Of a stretch of 21,412 nt of DNA, positions 5,923-13,163 are shown piece after piece. The notes under the pieces were generated by a model. The model ran no database searches. It was not told the origin of the DNA and worked only from the letters and a program-made list of their open reading frames with translations. Position 1 is the stretch's first letter; the number at the start of each line of letters is the position of its first letter. Source of the DNA: Dehalococcoidales bacterium (lineage in GTDB: Bacteria > Chloroflexota > Dehalococcoidia > Dehalococcoidales > RBG-16-60-22); assembly GCA_016926115.1 (NCBI GenBank), contig JAFGPF010000052.1, positions 1 to 21,412 of the forward strand. Direction: 5' to 3'. The position numbers were made by a program, and so were the translations under genes.

Positions 5923-6667
5923 ACTGAAACCGGGCTGGGGTTTGTTACCCGTAGCCGTGTTCCTGGCTCTTTGGGAGCTGGTGGCTAGGCTGGATATACT
6001 TCCCGGTCGCTTTTTCCTGCCGCCCTTTTCAGAAGTTGTTGTAGAGTTTTATAACCTCAGCGCCAGCGGGGTGCTGGGAGAAAATTTCCTGAGCAGTCTG
6101 GTCAGGGTTCTTATCGGTTTCGTCGCCGGTTCCATAGCCGGTATCCTGGTGGGGACTATCATGGGCTGGCAGCGGGTTATCAACAGGGCTCTGAATCCTA
6201 TCATCAGCCTGTTCTATCCTATTCCCACCCTCGGCTGGATACCCCTCCTGATGCTCTGGATAGGTATTAACGAGATGCTGCCGATTACCCTGATTTTTAT
6301 CTGTTCATTTTTCCCGGTGCTTTATAATACGGTTACCGGTATTAAGAATGTGGATATCGACTATATTAAGGCGGCCAGGACCCTGGGGGCATCGGATAGA
6401 AAGATTCTGACCACGGTGGTTATGCCGCTGGCCCTTCCGAATATCTTCACCGGACTGAGACTGGAAGCGGGCATGGCTTGGCGCACGATAATCGCCGCTG
6501 AAATGGTAGCTATCCCCACCGGAATCGGCGCTTTGCTCATGAAGGCGGAGAGCCTGATTCGCATCGATATCATCATCGTATGTCTGATTGTCCTGGCGGT
6601 AATGTGTCTTGCCTTTGAGAAGTTCTTTGAATATCTAGAGACCAGGCTGACCGCCAGGTGGAGGTAA
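5906..6667 (+). CDS. ABC transporter permease, TauC/SsuC-like
   Basis: This integral membrane subunit has about six transmembrane helices. The BPD_transp_1 cytoplasmic loop reads YIKAARTLGASDRKILTTVV, followed by MPLALPNIFTGLR, i.e. the EAA-type motif that docks on the ATPase. It is closest in style to SsuC/TauC permeases of NitT/TauT systems, including the conserved FYPIPTLGWIPLLMLWIG segment. Two starts are possible. GTG at 5906 (253 aa) has GAGG 10 nt upstream; TTG at 5900 (255 aa) would leave a 4-nt spacing. Either start overlaps the end of the binding-protein gene, which indicates translational coupling. The next gene starts 1 nt after the stop. Confidence 0.85.
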   Translation: MTILNKLKPGWGLLPVAVFLALWELVARLDILPGRFFLPPFSEVVVEFYNLSASGVLGENFLSSLVRVLIGFVAGSIAGILVGTIMGWQRVINRALNPIISLFYPIPTLGWIPLLMLWIGINEMLPITLIFICSFFPVLYNTVTGIKNVDIDYIKAARTLGASDRKILTTVVMPLALPNIFTGLRLEAGMAWRTIIAAEMVAIPTGIGALLMKAESLIRIDIIIVCLIVLAVMCLAFEKFFEYLETRLTARWR

Positions 6668-6668
6668 A

Positions 6669-7727
6669 ATGCCGTCTATCACGCTTAAGAACGTATGTAA
6701 ATTCGTTTGCCAGGATGTAAATCTTGAGATACTGGACAAGGAATTGCTGGTCGTTCTGGGTTCCAACGGCGCCGGTAAGACCACTCTGATTAATGTCATT
6801 GCGGGTTTGACCGATTATAAAGGGTCGGTGCTGTTTGACGGTGTTCCGGTGGACAAACTGCCGGCGAACAAGAGAGAGGTGGGGTATCTGTTTCAGAGCC
6901 TGGTGCTGTTTCCCCATCTCGATGTCGTTGCCAATATTGCTTATGGTTTGAACGCCCAGAGATGGCCGCGACCCCGGGTGGAAGACAGAGTGGAAGAATT
7001 GCTCGACCTGATGAATATCAAGCACCTGGCCGGGCGTTATCCCCGGCAGCTGAGCGGCGGCGAAAGGCAGCGGGTAGCCCTGGCTAGGGCTATCGCCTCG
7101 TCGCCGAAGGTGTTACTCCTGGATGAGCCGCTGTCCAGCCTTGACGCTCAGACCGCTAAATACCTAAGGACCGAGCTGAAGCAGTTGCAGAGGAGGCTGG
7201 GAATTACGGCCGTGTACGTGACGCACGACCTTATGGAGGGGGTGTCGATGGCGGATAGAATGGCAGTTATCCAGAACGGGCGTGTGGAGCAGGTAGCCGA
7301 GCCGGAAAAAGTACTCTTCTACCCCGACAGCGAAAGGGTCTCCGATTTTATCGGCGCACCGAATATTCTCGATTGTGACTACTGCCGGGACCTCGGGCAG
7401 GGGGTTATGGAGGTCGGCTGCAAAGGTCTGAAACTTACCGTTCCCTCCGAGGGTGGGCAGATTCGAAAGGTTGCCATCTTACCGCGTCATATCTATGTTT
7501 CCGAGACCAGGCCTCCGGGACTGAGTGTCAACGGTTTTCAGGGTAAAATCACTAATATCAAGCCTGCCGGTAATACGGTAAGAATCTGGATTGATGTGGA
7601 TTCCAATCATCTCATGGCCGAGGTACAGTCGTACATCTTCGAGGAGATGAATCTGGAAGTGGGCAAAGAGGTCTTTCTTATTCTCAGGATGAGAAGGATA
7701 CGTTGCTACGAAAGTGCCGGCAACTGA
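6669..7727 (+). CDS. ABC transporter ATP-binding protein with C-terminal TOBE-like domain
   Basis: This is a 352-aa ATPase subunit. Walker A is GSNGAGKTT (31-39), the Q-loop is Q76, the signature is LSGGE (128-132), Walker B is LLLDEP (149-154) and the switch His is H186 (VTHD). TauB/SsuB-type partners are usually about 250 aa. This one has about 110 extra residues, including a beta-rich segment (about 258-348: VAILPRHIYV, GKITNIKPAGNTVRIWIDV, GKEVFLILR) that looks like a TOBE domain, as in ModC, WtpC and PotA. In ModC-type proteins that domain binds oxyanion and inhibits transport. The start ATG is preceded by GGTGGAGG (6657-6664), which overlaps the permease stop codon. It is the last gene of the unit; no strong terminator follows. 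Confidence 0.85.
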   Translation: MPSITLKNVCKFVCQDVNLEILDKELLVVLGSNGAGKTTLINVIAGLTDYKGSVLFDGVPVDKLPANKREVGYLFQSLVLFPHLDVVANIAYGLNAQRWPRPRVEDRVEELLDLMNIKHLAGRYPRQLSGGERQRVALARAIASSPKVLLLDEPLSSLDAQTAKYLRTELKQLQRRLGITAVYVTHDLMEGVSMADRMAVIQNGRVEQVAEPEKVLFYPDSERVSDFIGAPNILDCDYCRDLGQGVMEVGCKGLKLTVPSEGGQIRKVAILPRHIYVSETRPPGLSVNGFQGKITNIKPAGNTVRIWIDVDSNHLMAEVQSYIFEEMNLEVGKEVFLILRMRRIRCYESAGN

Positions 7728-7788
7728 TATTTCAGGAAATATTTAGAAAAATCATAAAATCCACCCAACCTTTTCTTGCCTTTAGCGT

Positions 7789-7804
7789 TATAATATAGTG
7801 AACG
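7789..7804 (+). promoter_or_regulatory. Possible promoter -10 before the DUF4349 gene
   Basis: A perfect TATAAT (7789-7794) lies 31 nt before the ATG at 7826, with GGGAGG (7815-7820) as ribosome site. The -35 region is poor. The -10 sits inside an inverted repeat GCGTT (7785-7789)...AACGC (7800-7804) with a 10-nt gap, which might be an activator or repressor site. It resembles ModE half-sites but is too short to be a ModE box. Confidence 0.4.
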
Positions 7805-7825
7805 CATGTGTAATGGGAGGTTGTT

Positions 7826-8992
7826 ATGAAAAGGTTGATATTAGGACTATTAGTAGCATTGCTGGTACTGGGAACGATAGCCTGCGCCGAAGCGGAAATG
7901 GGCGCACCCACTCCATCCCCCACGCCTGTGCCGGCACCGGAGAGTTTCGGGAAAGGTAACTACGATGGCATCGTGGTAGAAACGCCGCCAGCTCCGTCAA
8001 TCAGTATACCGGAGCCTAGACCTACCCCCGCTCCGGAACCCGAACCCGCACCGGCGCCGAGATCTGTTGAGGAAGGTTCCAGCCAGGACTGGACCGGCGA
8101 ACGCCTGATTATACGCTCCGCTTATATGACGCTGGTGGTGGTGGACATAGACTCGGCGATTGAGCAAATTACCAATCTCGCTGCCACTTACGATGGCTTT
8201 GTTGTTTCGTCGAATGTCTGGCAGGACAATGACAGAACGGCAGGGAGTATCTCCATTCGGGTAAATTCCAACCGCTTTAACGAGTCGCTCCAGACCCTGC
8301 GGGCGCTGGCGGTCGAGGTGAGGTCGGAGAGCACTTCCGGAGAGGACGTGACCGAGGAATACGTCGACCTTGCCGCCAAGCTGCGTAATCTCGAAGCCGC
8401 CGAGGTGCAGTTGCTCAAGCTGATGGAACAGGCAGGCGACGTCAGTGACATCCTGGAAGTCCAGCGCGAACTCGTCGATACCCGGGAAGATATCGAGCGT
8501 ACCAGGGGACGCATGCAGTACCTCGAGGAGAGTGCTGCCATGTCGCTTATCCAGATTCAGCTGGAGCAGTCCAAGCTCACGGCGGAGCTGAACGCCAGCA
8601 CGAGGACCGTTAAGGAAGGCGAAAAGCTGCAATTTTACTCCATCGTCGCCGGTGGGTTTACTCCCTACAGCTATGAGTGGGACTTCGGCGACGGCAATAC
8701 CAGCACGGAAGCCAATCCCGTTCACGCCTACGATACGGATGGCGACTATACCGTGAACTTAAAAGTCACCGACGACCGCGGTAACGTGGCGCCCTATGAG
8801 AGAGAGGACTATATTACGGTTCTTCCCGGCTGGGATGCCGGTGGCATTGCGGGCGCTGCCTGGAACGGTCTCGTCGGGTTCGGCCGCGTCATCGCCGATA
8901 TCATCATCTGGCTGGGTATCTTCAGCCCGGTCTGGATAATCATCGGCGTTATCCTCTACTTCACCTGGTGGCGCAAGAGGAAGAAGCAGTAA
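7826..8992 (+). CDS. DUF4349 lipoprotein with an added PKD domain
   Basis: This 388-aa surface protein has, in order: a lipoprotein signal with Cys20 (GTIAC); a Pro/Glu-rich linker (26-80); a DUF4349 domain (about 92-248) with the typical RSAYMTLVVVDIDSAIEQI start, the VTEEYVDLAAKLRNLEAAE helix and a coiled-coil arm; a PKD domain (about 255-333) with YEWDFGDGNTS and HAYDTDGDYTV; then a transmembrane helix (about 358-380) and a basic WRKRKKQ tail. DUF4349 proteins usually go straight from the coiled coil to the C-terminal membrane helix, so the PKD domain is an insertion. PKD folds serve in extracellular binding or spacing. If both the lipid anchor and the C-terminal helix are used, the protein is attached to the membrane at both ends. 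Exact function unknown. A strong terminator follows. Confidence 0.85.
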   Translation: MKRLILGLLVALLVLGTIACAEAEMGAPTPSPTPVPAPESFGKGNYDGIVVETPPAPSISIPEPRPTPAPEPEPAPAPRSVEEGSSQDWTGERLIIRSAYMTLVVVDIDSAIEQITNLAATYDGFVVSSNVWQDNDRTAGSISIRVNSNRFNESLQTLRALAVEVRSESTSGEDVTEEYVDLAAKLRNLEAAEVQLLKLMEQAGDVSDILEVQRELVDTREDIERTRGRMQYLEESAAMSLIQIQLEQSKLTAELNASTRTVKEGEKLQFYSIVAGGFTPYSYEWDFGDGNTSTEANPVHAYDTDGDYTVNLKVTDDRGNVAPYEREDYITVLPGWDAGGIAGAAWNGLVGFGRVIADIIIWLGIFSPVWIIIGVILYFTWWRKRKKQ

Positions 8993-9014
8993 ATCAAAGT
9001 CCTGTAAATAACCG

Positions 9015-9042
9015 GAGAGGGGGCTCAGCCCCCTCTCTTTTT
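9015..9042 (+). terminator. Intrinsic terminator after the DUF4349 gene
   Basis: A perfect 10-bp stem GAGAGGGGGC-TCA-GCCCCCTCTC (9015-9037) is followed by TTTTT (9038-9042), 22 nt past the stop codon. On the minus strand no T run follows, so it mainly serves the rightward gene. The same 10-bp stem sequence occurs at 12939-12962 in repeat copy B. Confidence 0.85.
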
Positions 9043-9047
9043 AAAAC

Positions 9048-9332
9048 TTAAGGAATGATATTCTTCAGGATATCTTCCCGGCTCATGCCTGCCACAGTGA
9101 TTGTCTTGTTCCGGCTGGTCTGACCCTTGACGATAGCGATTGCTGACTTCTTTACCCCCAGCGCTCGACTCAGAAAATCGATAAGCTCCCGGTTGGCTTT
9201 ACCCTTGACCGGCGGTGCGTTGATTTTCACGTGCAGCACGCCTTCGGTAAAACCGGTAATTTCATTGCGTCCGGCGTTGGGCGTAACCTTCAAAGACAGC
9301 AGGTCACTCTTACTCCGGTTATTTACAGTCAA
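9048..9332 (-). CDS. DUF167 (YggU-family) protein
   Basis: This 94-aa protein has the full DUF167 signature: KVTPNAGRNEITGF (15-28), VKINAPPVKGKANRELIDFL (35-54) and LGVKKSAIAIVKGQTSRNKTI (58-78). The family is a small conserved alpha/beta fold found in bacteria, archaea and eukaryotes without a settled biochemical role. Length is normal. The start appears to be TTG at 9332-9330, with only a weak AGAGA upstream. It begins 6 nt after the stop of the small membrane protein gene, so translation is probably coupled to it. Confidence 0.88.
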   Translation of the reverse strand: MTVNNRSKSDLLSLKVTPNAGRNEITGFTEGVLHVKINAPPVKGKANRELIDFLSRALGVKKSAIAIVKGQTSRNKTITVAGMSREDILKNIIP

Positions 9333-9338
9333 TTATCT

Positions 9339-9548
9339 CTATTCGTAGCCGCCCTCGCCTCCGCCGCCGCTGCCGCTACTGGTCGTGATGGCGATGGTCG
9401 CCAGGAGCAGTACCGCCGAAAGCACGAACCAGAACATATAGCCGAGGTCGTTAACATCGAGTTCCGGGGCTACGTCGAACCCTATCAGTATGCCCATGAT
9501 GGCGCAAAGTCCGCCGATACCACCAAGTATCCCTGCTATGATTCCCAT
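9339..9548 (-). CDS. Small two-helix membrane protein with Gly-rich tail
   Basis: This is a 69-aa protein of unknown function. It has two hydrophobic helices, GIIAGILGGIGGLCAIMGIL (2-21) and MFWFVLSAVLLLATIAI (38-54), separated by an acidic loop. It ends in a low-complexity tail, SSGSGGGGEGGYE. The ATG has a near-perfect AAGGAGGT (9557-9564) 8 nt upstream, which makes it a credible real gene. It lies 6 nt upstream of the DUF167 gene. Glycine patterns such as GxxxG in the first helix could favour helix packing. On the minus strand a TATAAT (9602-9597) is a candidate -10 without a clear -35; the 92-nt divergent gap to the MBL gene is AT-rich. Confidence 0.75.
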   Translation of the reverse strand: MGIIAGILGGIGGLCAIMGILIGFDVAPELDVNDLGYMFWFVLSAVLLLATIAITTSSGSGGGGEGGYE

Positions 9549-9640
9549 GAAGTGTGACCTCCTTATCGGTTTATTGCCCGGCTTCGATGGTATATAATTA
9601 TATCGGGCGCCTTATACTATTCGTTTGGAGATAATATAGC

Positions 9641-10303
9641 ATGAAACTGACAAATAATCTATATTTTTTCCCGGAACAGGGGATGCTGGACTGCAATACT
9701 TACGTCATTACGGGCAGTCCCGGCATCATCATCGACCCCGGCAATGCGGATTACTTGATGTCACGCGTCGCCGGCATGAAAAAAGACGGCATCGACCCCG
9801 CGGATATCGGTATCATCGTCAATACACATCTGCACATGGACCACTGCGGCGCCAATGAAGACTTCAAGAAGTTATCCGGGGCGAAAATCGCCCTTCATCC
9901 CATCCAGAAGGAAAACTATCGGCTGGTGGTCGTCGACGGCGCTCGGGTTTTTGGCATGGAGCCCATGGAATTTACCGAGGATGAAGTGCTGGAGGGCGAT
10001 ACTCTGAACAACGACGGTGTGGAGATGGAGATGATTGTCTCGCCGGGGCACTCGCCGGACTGCGTCTGCTTTTATAACCGCCGGGATAAAGTGCTGGTCT
10101 GCGGCGACGTTCTTTTCGAGATGAATACCGGCCGCGTCGACCTTCCCGGCGGCAACGGCGAGGACCTGAAAAAGTCCATCGAATCTCTTTCCAAACTGGA
10201 CATCGAGTACCTGCTGCCGGGTCACATGGGCGTCGTGTCCGGCGCTGACAGGGTGACCGCCAACTTCGACTTTATCAGGAGCAACGTCTTCGCATGGCTG
10301 TGA
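9641..10303 (+). CDS. MBL-fold metallo-hydrolase
   Basis: This 220-aa metallo-beta-lactamase-fold hydrolase has the metal-binding set THLHMDHCG (H63, H65, D67, H68), H137 in SPGHSPDC, D156 in CGDVLF and H195 in LPGHMG, so both metal sites look intact. The size and the PGHS/GDVLF motifs match the glyoxalase II/YcbL-like group, which hydrolyses thioesters or related substrates, but the substrate is not certain. The start ATG has GGAG (9627-9630) 10 nt upstream, and TATACT at 9613-9618 is a possible -10. It opens a tight four-gene run and overlaps the radical SAM gene by 10 nt, so the two products are probably made together. Confidence 0.87.
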   Translation: MKLTNNLYFFPEQGMLDCNTYVITGSPGIIIDPGNADYLMSRVAGMKKDGIDPADIGIIVNTHLHMDHCGANEDFKKLSGAKIALHPIQKENYRLVVVDGARVFGMEPMEFTEDEVLEGDTLNNDGVEMEMIVSPGHSPDCVCFYNRRDKVLVCGDVLFEMNTGRVDLPGGNGEDLKKSIESLSKLDIEYLLPGHMGVVSGADRVTANFDFIRSNVFAWL

Positions 10304-11436
10304 CCGGCGCGCCGACGGAGTCCTACGAACTCGGCCCCATCCGCCCCCCGAGCGAGGCATACTCGCTGCTCATCCGCGTAACCCGCAACTGCCCCTGGAA
10401 CCGCTGCAAGTTTTGCCCCATCTATAAAGGCTCTAAGTTCCAGCTGCGTACCGTCGACGAGGTAAAACAGGATATTGATGTCGCTAAGGCCATTCACGAT
10501 GATATTATCGAGCTTGCCCGTAAATCGGGCGGGGGTGATATCCGCCGGACGGCGGCGATGGTCAGTAACGGCGCCGCTACCGATGCCGCCCGCAATGTCG
10601 CCCTCTGGATGTACGCCGGCGGCAAGCATGCCTTCCTCCAGGATGCCAATACCCTGATTATGAAGACGCCTGGCCTCGTGGAGGTGATTAAGTACCTCAA
10701 GCAGACCTTTCCGGACATCGACCGTATCACCAGCTACGCCCGTTCGAAGACGGCGTCTCAAAGGACTGTGGAGGAACTGGTGGAGCTGCGTAAAGCCGGT
10801 CTCTCCCGGATTCACATGGGGGTGGAGTCCGGTTACGACCCCGTCCTCGAGTTCATGGACAAGGGCGTGACCGCCGCTGACCATGTAAAGGGCGGAAAGA
10901 ACGTGGTGGCTTCCGGTATTTCCCTGTGCTCCTATGTCATGCCGGGGGCGGGTGGTAAAAAGATGTGGCGGGAGCACGCGCTGGAAACGGCGAAGGTACT
11001 CAACGAAATCAACCCCGACTTCATCCGCTTACGGACGCTGACCATCCAGCCCCGGATGCTGCTGCATGAGGACGTGGTCAGCGGCGATTTTATCCGCCTG
11101 AACGATGAAGAAATCGTGGGGGAAATCAGGCTCCTCATTGAGAACCTCGACTGTTCTGCGGAGATTGTCAGTGACCACATGATGAACCTGCTGCCGGAGG
11201 TCGAAGGGAAACTGCCGCAGGATAAGGATAAAATCCTGTCCATCATCGCGCGTTTTCAGTCGCTGCCTCCACGGGAGAGGGACAACTACAAGCTGGGACG
11301 CCGACTCGGCATATATGATAAACTGGATAACCTCGACGATACTTACCGCCGCGGGGAAGTGGAGAAGGTGATGACTCGCATCGGCAAAGATACGCTCGAT
11401 GACGTGCTGTACAATCTGATGGAAAGGTACGTGTAG
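10294..11436 (+). CDS. Radical SAM protein with CX4CX2C cluster motif
   Basis: This 380-aa protein has a cluster motif NCPWNRCKFC (C33, C38, C41), i.e. CX4CX2C instead of the standard CX3CX2C. Next come GSKFQLRTVDEVKQDI (47-62) and a barrel with HAFLQDANTL, IHMGVESG (the GxESG SAM-site motif) and VMPGAGG. The 'CPWNRCxFC' sub-type recurs in uncharacterised B12-less radical SAM proteins. The substrate is unknown; it is not a clear match to HemN, MiaB, LipA or BioB. The start ATG overlaps the end of the MBL gene by 10 nt, with CAGGAG 12 nt upstream. pncC begins 2 nt after its stop. The arrangement implies a shared transcript but no obvious common pathway. Confidence 0.85.
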   Translation: MAVTGAPTESYELGPIRPPSEAYSLLIRVTRNCPWNRCKFCPIYKGSKFQLRTVDEVKQDIDVAKAIHDDIIELARKSGGGDIRRTAAMVSNGAATDAARNVALWMYAGGKHAFLQDANTLIMKTPGLVEVIKYLKQTFPDIDRITSYARSKTASQRTVEELVELRKAGLSRIHMGVESGYDPVLEFMDKGVTAADHVKGGKNVVASGISLCSYVMPGAGGKKMWREHALETAKVLNEINPDFIRLRTLTIQPRMLLHEDVVSGDFIRLNDEEIVGEIRLLIENLDCSAEIVSDHMMNLLPEVEGKLPQDKDKILSIIARFQSLPPRERDNYKLGRRLGIYDKLDNLDDTYRRGEVEKVMTRIGKDTLDDVLYNLMERYV

Positions 11437-11438
11437 AT

Positions 11439-11915
11439 ATGGGTCTGGAATCGGAAATCGGCGAGTTATTAAGACGGAAAAAGCTGACCCTGGGAATGGT
11501 GGAATCGGCTACCGGCGGACTGATATCACACCTTATCACCAACGTACCCGGCAGTTCCGACTATTTCAAGGGGGCGGTGGTTTCCTACGCCAACGAGACC
11601 AAGATTAACGTCATCGGCGTAAAAGCCGCCACGCTCGATGAATACGGGGCGGTCAGCCCGCAGGTCGCCGGGGAGATGGCGGCGGGGGGCAAAAGGCTGC
11701 TGGACGCGGATATCTGTATTGCGGATACCGGCATCGCCGGTCCCGGCGGCGCCACGCCGGGCAAAGCGGTGGGGCTTTTTTATCTCGGCATGGCGAACAG
11801 GGACGGGGTTTTCACTCGTAAACACGAGTTCCACGGCAACCGCGAAGATAACAAGCGCCGCGCGGCGGAAACGGCTCTGGGGTGGCTGAAGGAATACCTG
11901 GTTTCATTGACATAG
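11439..11915 (+). CDS. pncC: CinA C-terminal-type nicotinamide-nucleotide amidohydrolase
   Basis: This 158-aa stand-alone CinA C-terminal domain protein has ESATGGLIS (22-30), YFKGAVVSYANETK (41-54), AVSPQVAGEMA (70-80) and DTGIAGPGGATPGKAVGLFY (95-114), all family hallmarks. PncC deamidates nicotinamide mononucleotide to nicotinate mononucleotide in the pyridine nucleotide cycle, in the cytoplasm. The N-terminal CinA (ADP-ribose/COG1058) domain is absent, as in E. coli PncC. The start ATG lies 2 nt after the radical SAM stop, so translation is coupled. The next gene starts 20 nt past its stop with a good ribosome site. Confidence 0.87.
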   Translation: MGLESEIGELLRRKKLTLGMVESATGGLISHLITNVPGSSDYFKGAVVSYANETKINVIGVKAATLDEYGAVSPQVAGEMAAGGKRLLDADICIADTGIAGPGGATPGKAVGLFYLGMANRDGVFTRKHEFHGNREDNKRRAAETALGWLKEYLVSLT

Positions 11916-11935
11916 ACAGGAGATGGAGAGTGGAT

Positions 11936-12757
11936 ATGACCTGTTCGTACGATGGAATCAGCCGCGAATATTTCCGCACGAGGAAGGGAAATCCCGGGTT
12001 TGCGGAGTTCGTAATTGCCCGTGCCGGACTGGATAAAAGCCGTACCGGAAGTCCGCTGACCATAGTGGAACTGGGCGTCGGCGGCGGTCAGCAGACCGGG
12101 TTTATTGAGAAAAAATTGGACGCCGTCGGAATTTCCCGATATAAAATCCTCGCCTATGATAAATCGTCCGACCAGCTGGACCTGCTCAAGGAGAGGATGA
12201 AAAGCGGGGAAATCAGCGAAAAAGTCGTCCCGACGCAGATCGATTTCGATGGGAAACCTCTGCCGCTTGAATCGGAAAGTATAGACCTCACCTGCATGGC
12301 ATGGGTGTTGCACCACCTGTCTCATCAGCAGGCTGTCCTTAAAGAAATTGCCAGGATAACCCGCCTGGGGGCGAGATTTTTCATGTATCAGGTAACCATA
12401 GAAGACCTCGTAGACCATCAGCTCGACGAATGGTTCCCGATGAAATACGAGTACGACAAACGGAGATATCCCACGCGTTCACAGTTGAAGCAGATGTTTT
12501 ACGATGCCGGATTTACTTGCGAAGAACCTCATATAATCAGGGGAGATAACGCGAGATTAATCGACCGGGCGCTGCTTGAGAGCGTGGAAAACACGAGCAT
12601 CGATTCCGTGCTCAGGATGATTAGAGATGACGACCCCGCCGGTTTTACCGAAGGGGTGAACAAGTTGAGGAAAGAAGTGGAACGTGCGGAGCGTTCCGGT
12701 AAGTACCGTAATTATCGTACTGTGGACAGGAAAATTTTCTGGGGAATCAAGGAATAG
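11936..12757 (+). CDS. Class I SAM-dependent methyltransferase
   Basis: The protein is 273 aa from the preferred ATG at 11936, which has GGAG (11925-11928) 7 nt upstream and begins after pncC ends. A longer reading from GTG 11882 would overlap pncC by 34 nt and lacks support. Motif I is VELGVGGGQQTG, followed by an acidic stretch (AYDKSSDQLDLL), then the post-I region DLTCMAWVLHHLSHQQ typical of Methyltransf_11/25 small-molecule methylases, and ARFFMYQ. The C-terminal ~100 residues are charged and helical, possibly a substrate lid. Acceptor unknown. It is the last gene of the 9641-12757 run; repeats follow. Confidence 0.83.
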   Translation: MTCSYDGISREYFRTRKGNPGFAEFVIARAGLDKSRTGSPLTIVELGVGGGQQTGFIEKKLDAVGISRYKILAYDKSSDQLDLLKERMKSGEISEKVVPTQIDFDGKPLPLESESIDLTCMAWVLHHLSHQQAVLKEIARITRLGARFFMYQVTIEDLVDHQLDEWFPMKYEYDKRRYPTRSQLKQMFYDAGFTCEEPHIIRGDNARLIDRALLESVENTSIDSVLRMIRDDDPAGFTEGVNKLRKEVERAERSGKYRNYRTVDRKIFWGIKE

Positions 12758-13163
12758 CCAGGACCCCCGCTCATTCTGAGCTTGTCGAAGAATTCCCGCC
12801 TAGGCTTGCCTGTCGTAGCTCTTGCCTGCCAAAACTCAGTAAAAGCAACGTGCCGGTTAGCATAGTCGCGCCTCGCCTCATCTATTGCTTATCCCGTATT
12901 ATCTTCACCCCTCCACCCAAAAAGGGGAGTGCGTAAGCGAGAGGGGGCGCCAGCCCCCTCTCAAGTAACCTCCCCCTCTCCAAACAAAACATAATGCGTT
13001 GTTTTCTAATCTTGCTGTTTGGAGAGGGGGTAAGGGGGTGAGGTAAACTGGATACAAACGGCTTTGTCTTAGAAATTCCTTTCCCCAATGGATTTATTGA
13101 TTGCCATACCACACCATCAGTGTTATACTCTGACCATATTCTTAGCTGGATTGGAGATTTTCC
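12758..13163. repeat. 406-nt repeat-rich gap: composite hairpin repeat copy B and rph promoter
   Basis: No gene was found here. A CATTCTGAGC...GAAGAATTCCCG repeat (12771-12797) is followed by a TATTGCTTATCCC segment (12883-12895) like that in the other copies. A short hairpin GAGAGGGGGC-GCCA-GCCCCCTCTC lies at 12939-12962. The long hairpin has arms CCCCCTCTCCAAACA (12972-12986) and TGTTTGGAGAGGGGG (13016-13030), a 29-nt loop and the tail GGGGGTGAGGT (13034-13044). The short hairpin may end the methyltransferase transcript. The rph promoter lies at 13101-13129. Confidence 0.8.
13101..13129 (+). promoter_or_regulatory. Promoter of rph
   Basis: TTGCCA (13101-13106), a 17-nt spacer and TATACT (13124-13129), preceded by TGT in the extended -10 position (13121-13123), make a strong sigma-70-type promoter. 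The expected start near 13136 gives a leader of about 28 nt with GGAG at 13153-13156. Confidence 0.7.

Noticed and set aside
7785..7804. GCGTT...AACGC dyad before the DUF4349 gene as a third ModE box
   Set aside because: The half-sites are too close together (about 19-20 nt overall against 24-26 for the other two) and the inner TATAT parts are not symmetric. Kept only as a generic inverted repeat at a promoter.
7997..8725. Minus-strand open frame opposite the DUF4349 gene, and similar ones opposite other genes (10222-10977, 11780-12418, 2050-2700 on plus)
   Set aside because: Each is fully covered by a gene with clear family motifs on the other strand, and none has a domain of its own.
11882..11935. 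Upstream GTG start for the methyltransferase
   Set aside because: It overlaps pncC by 34 nt; the ATG at 11936 has a well-spaced GGAG and starts after pncC ends.
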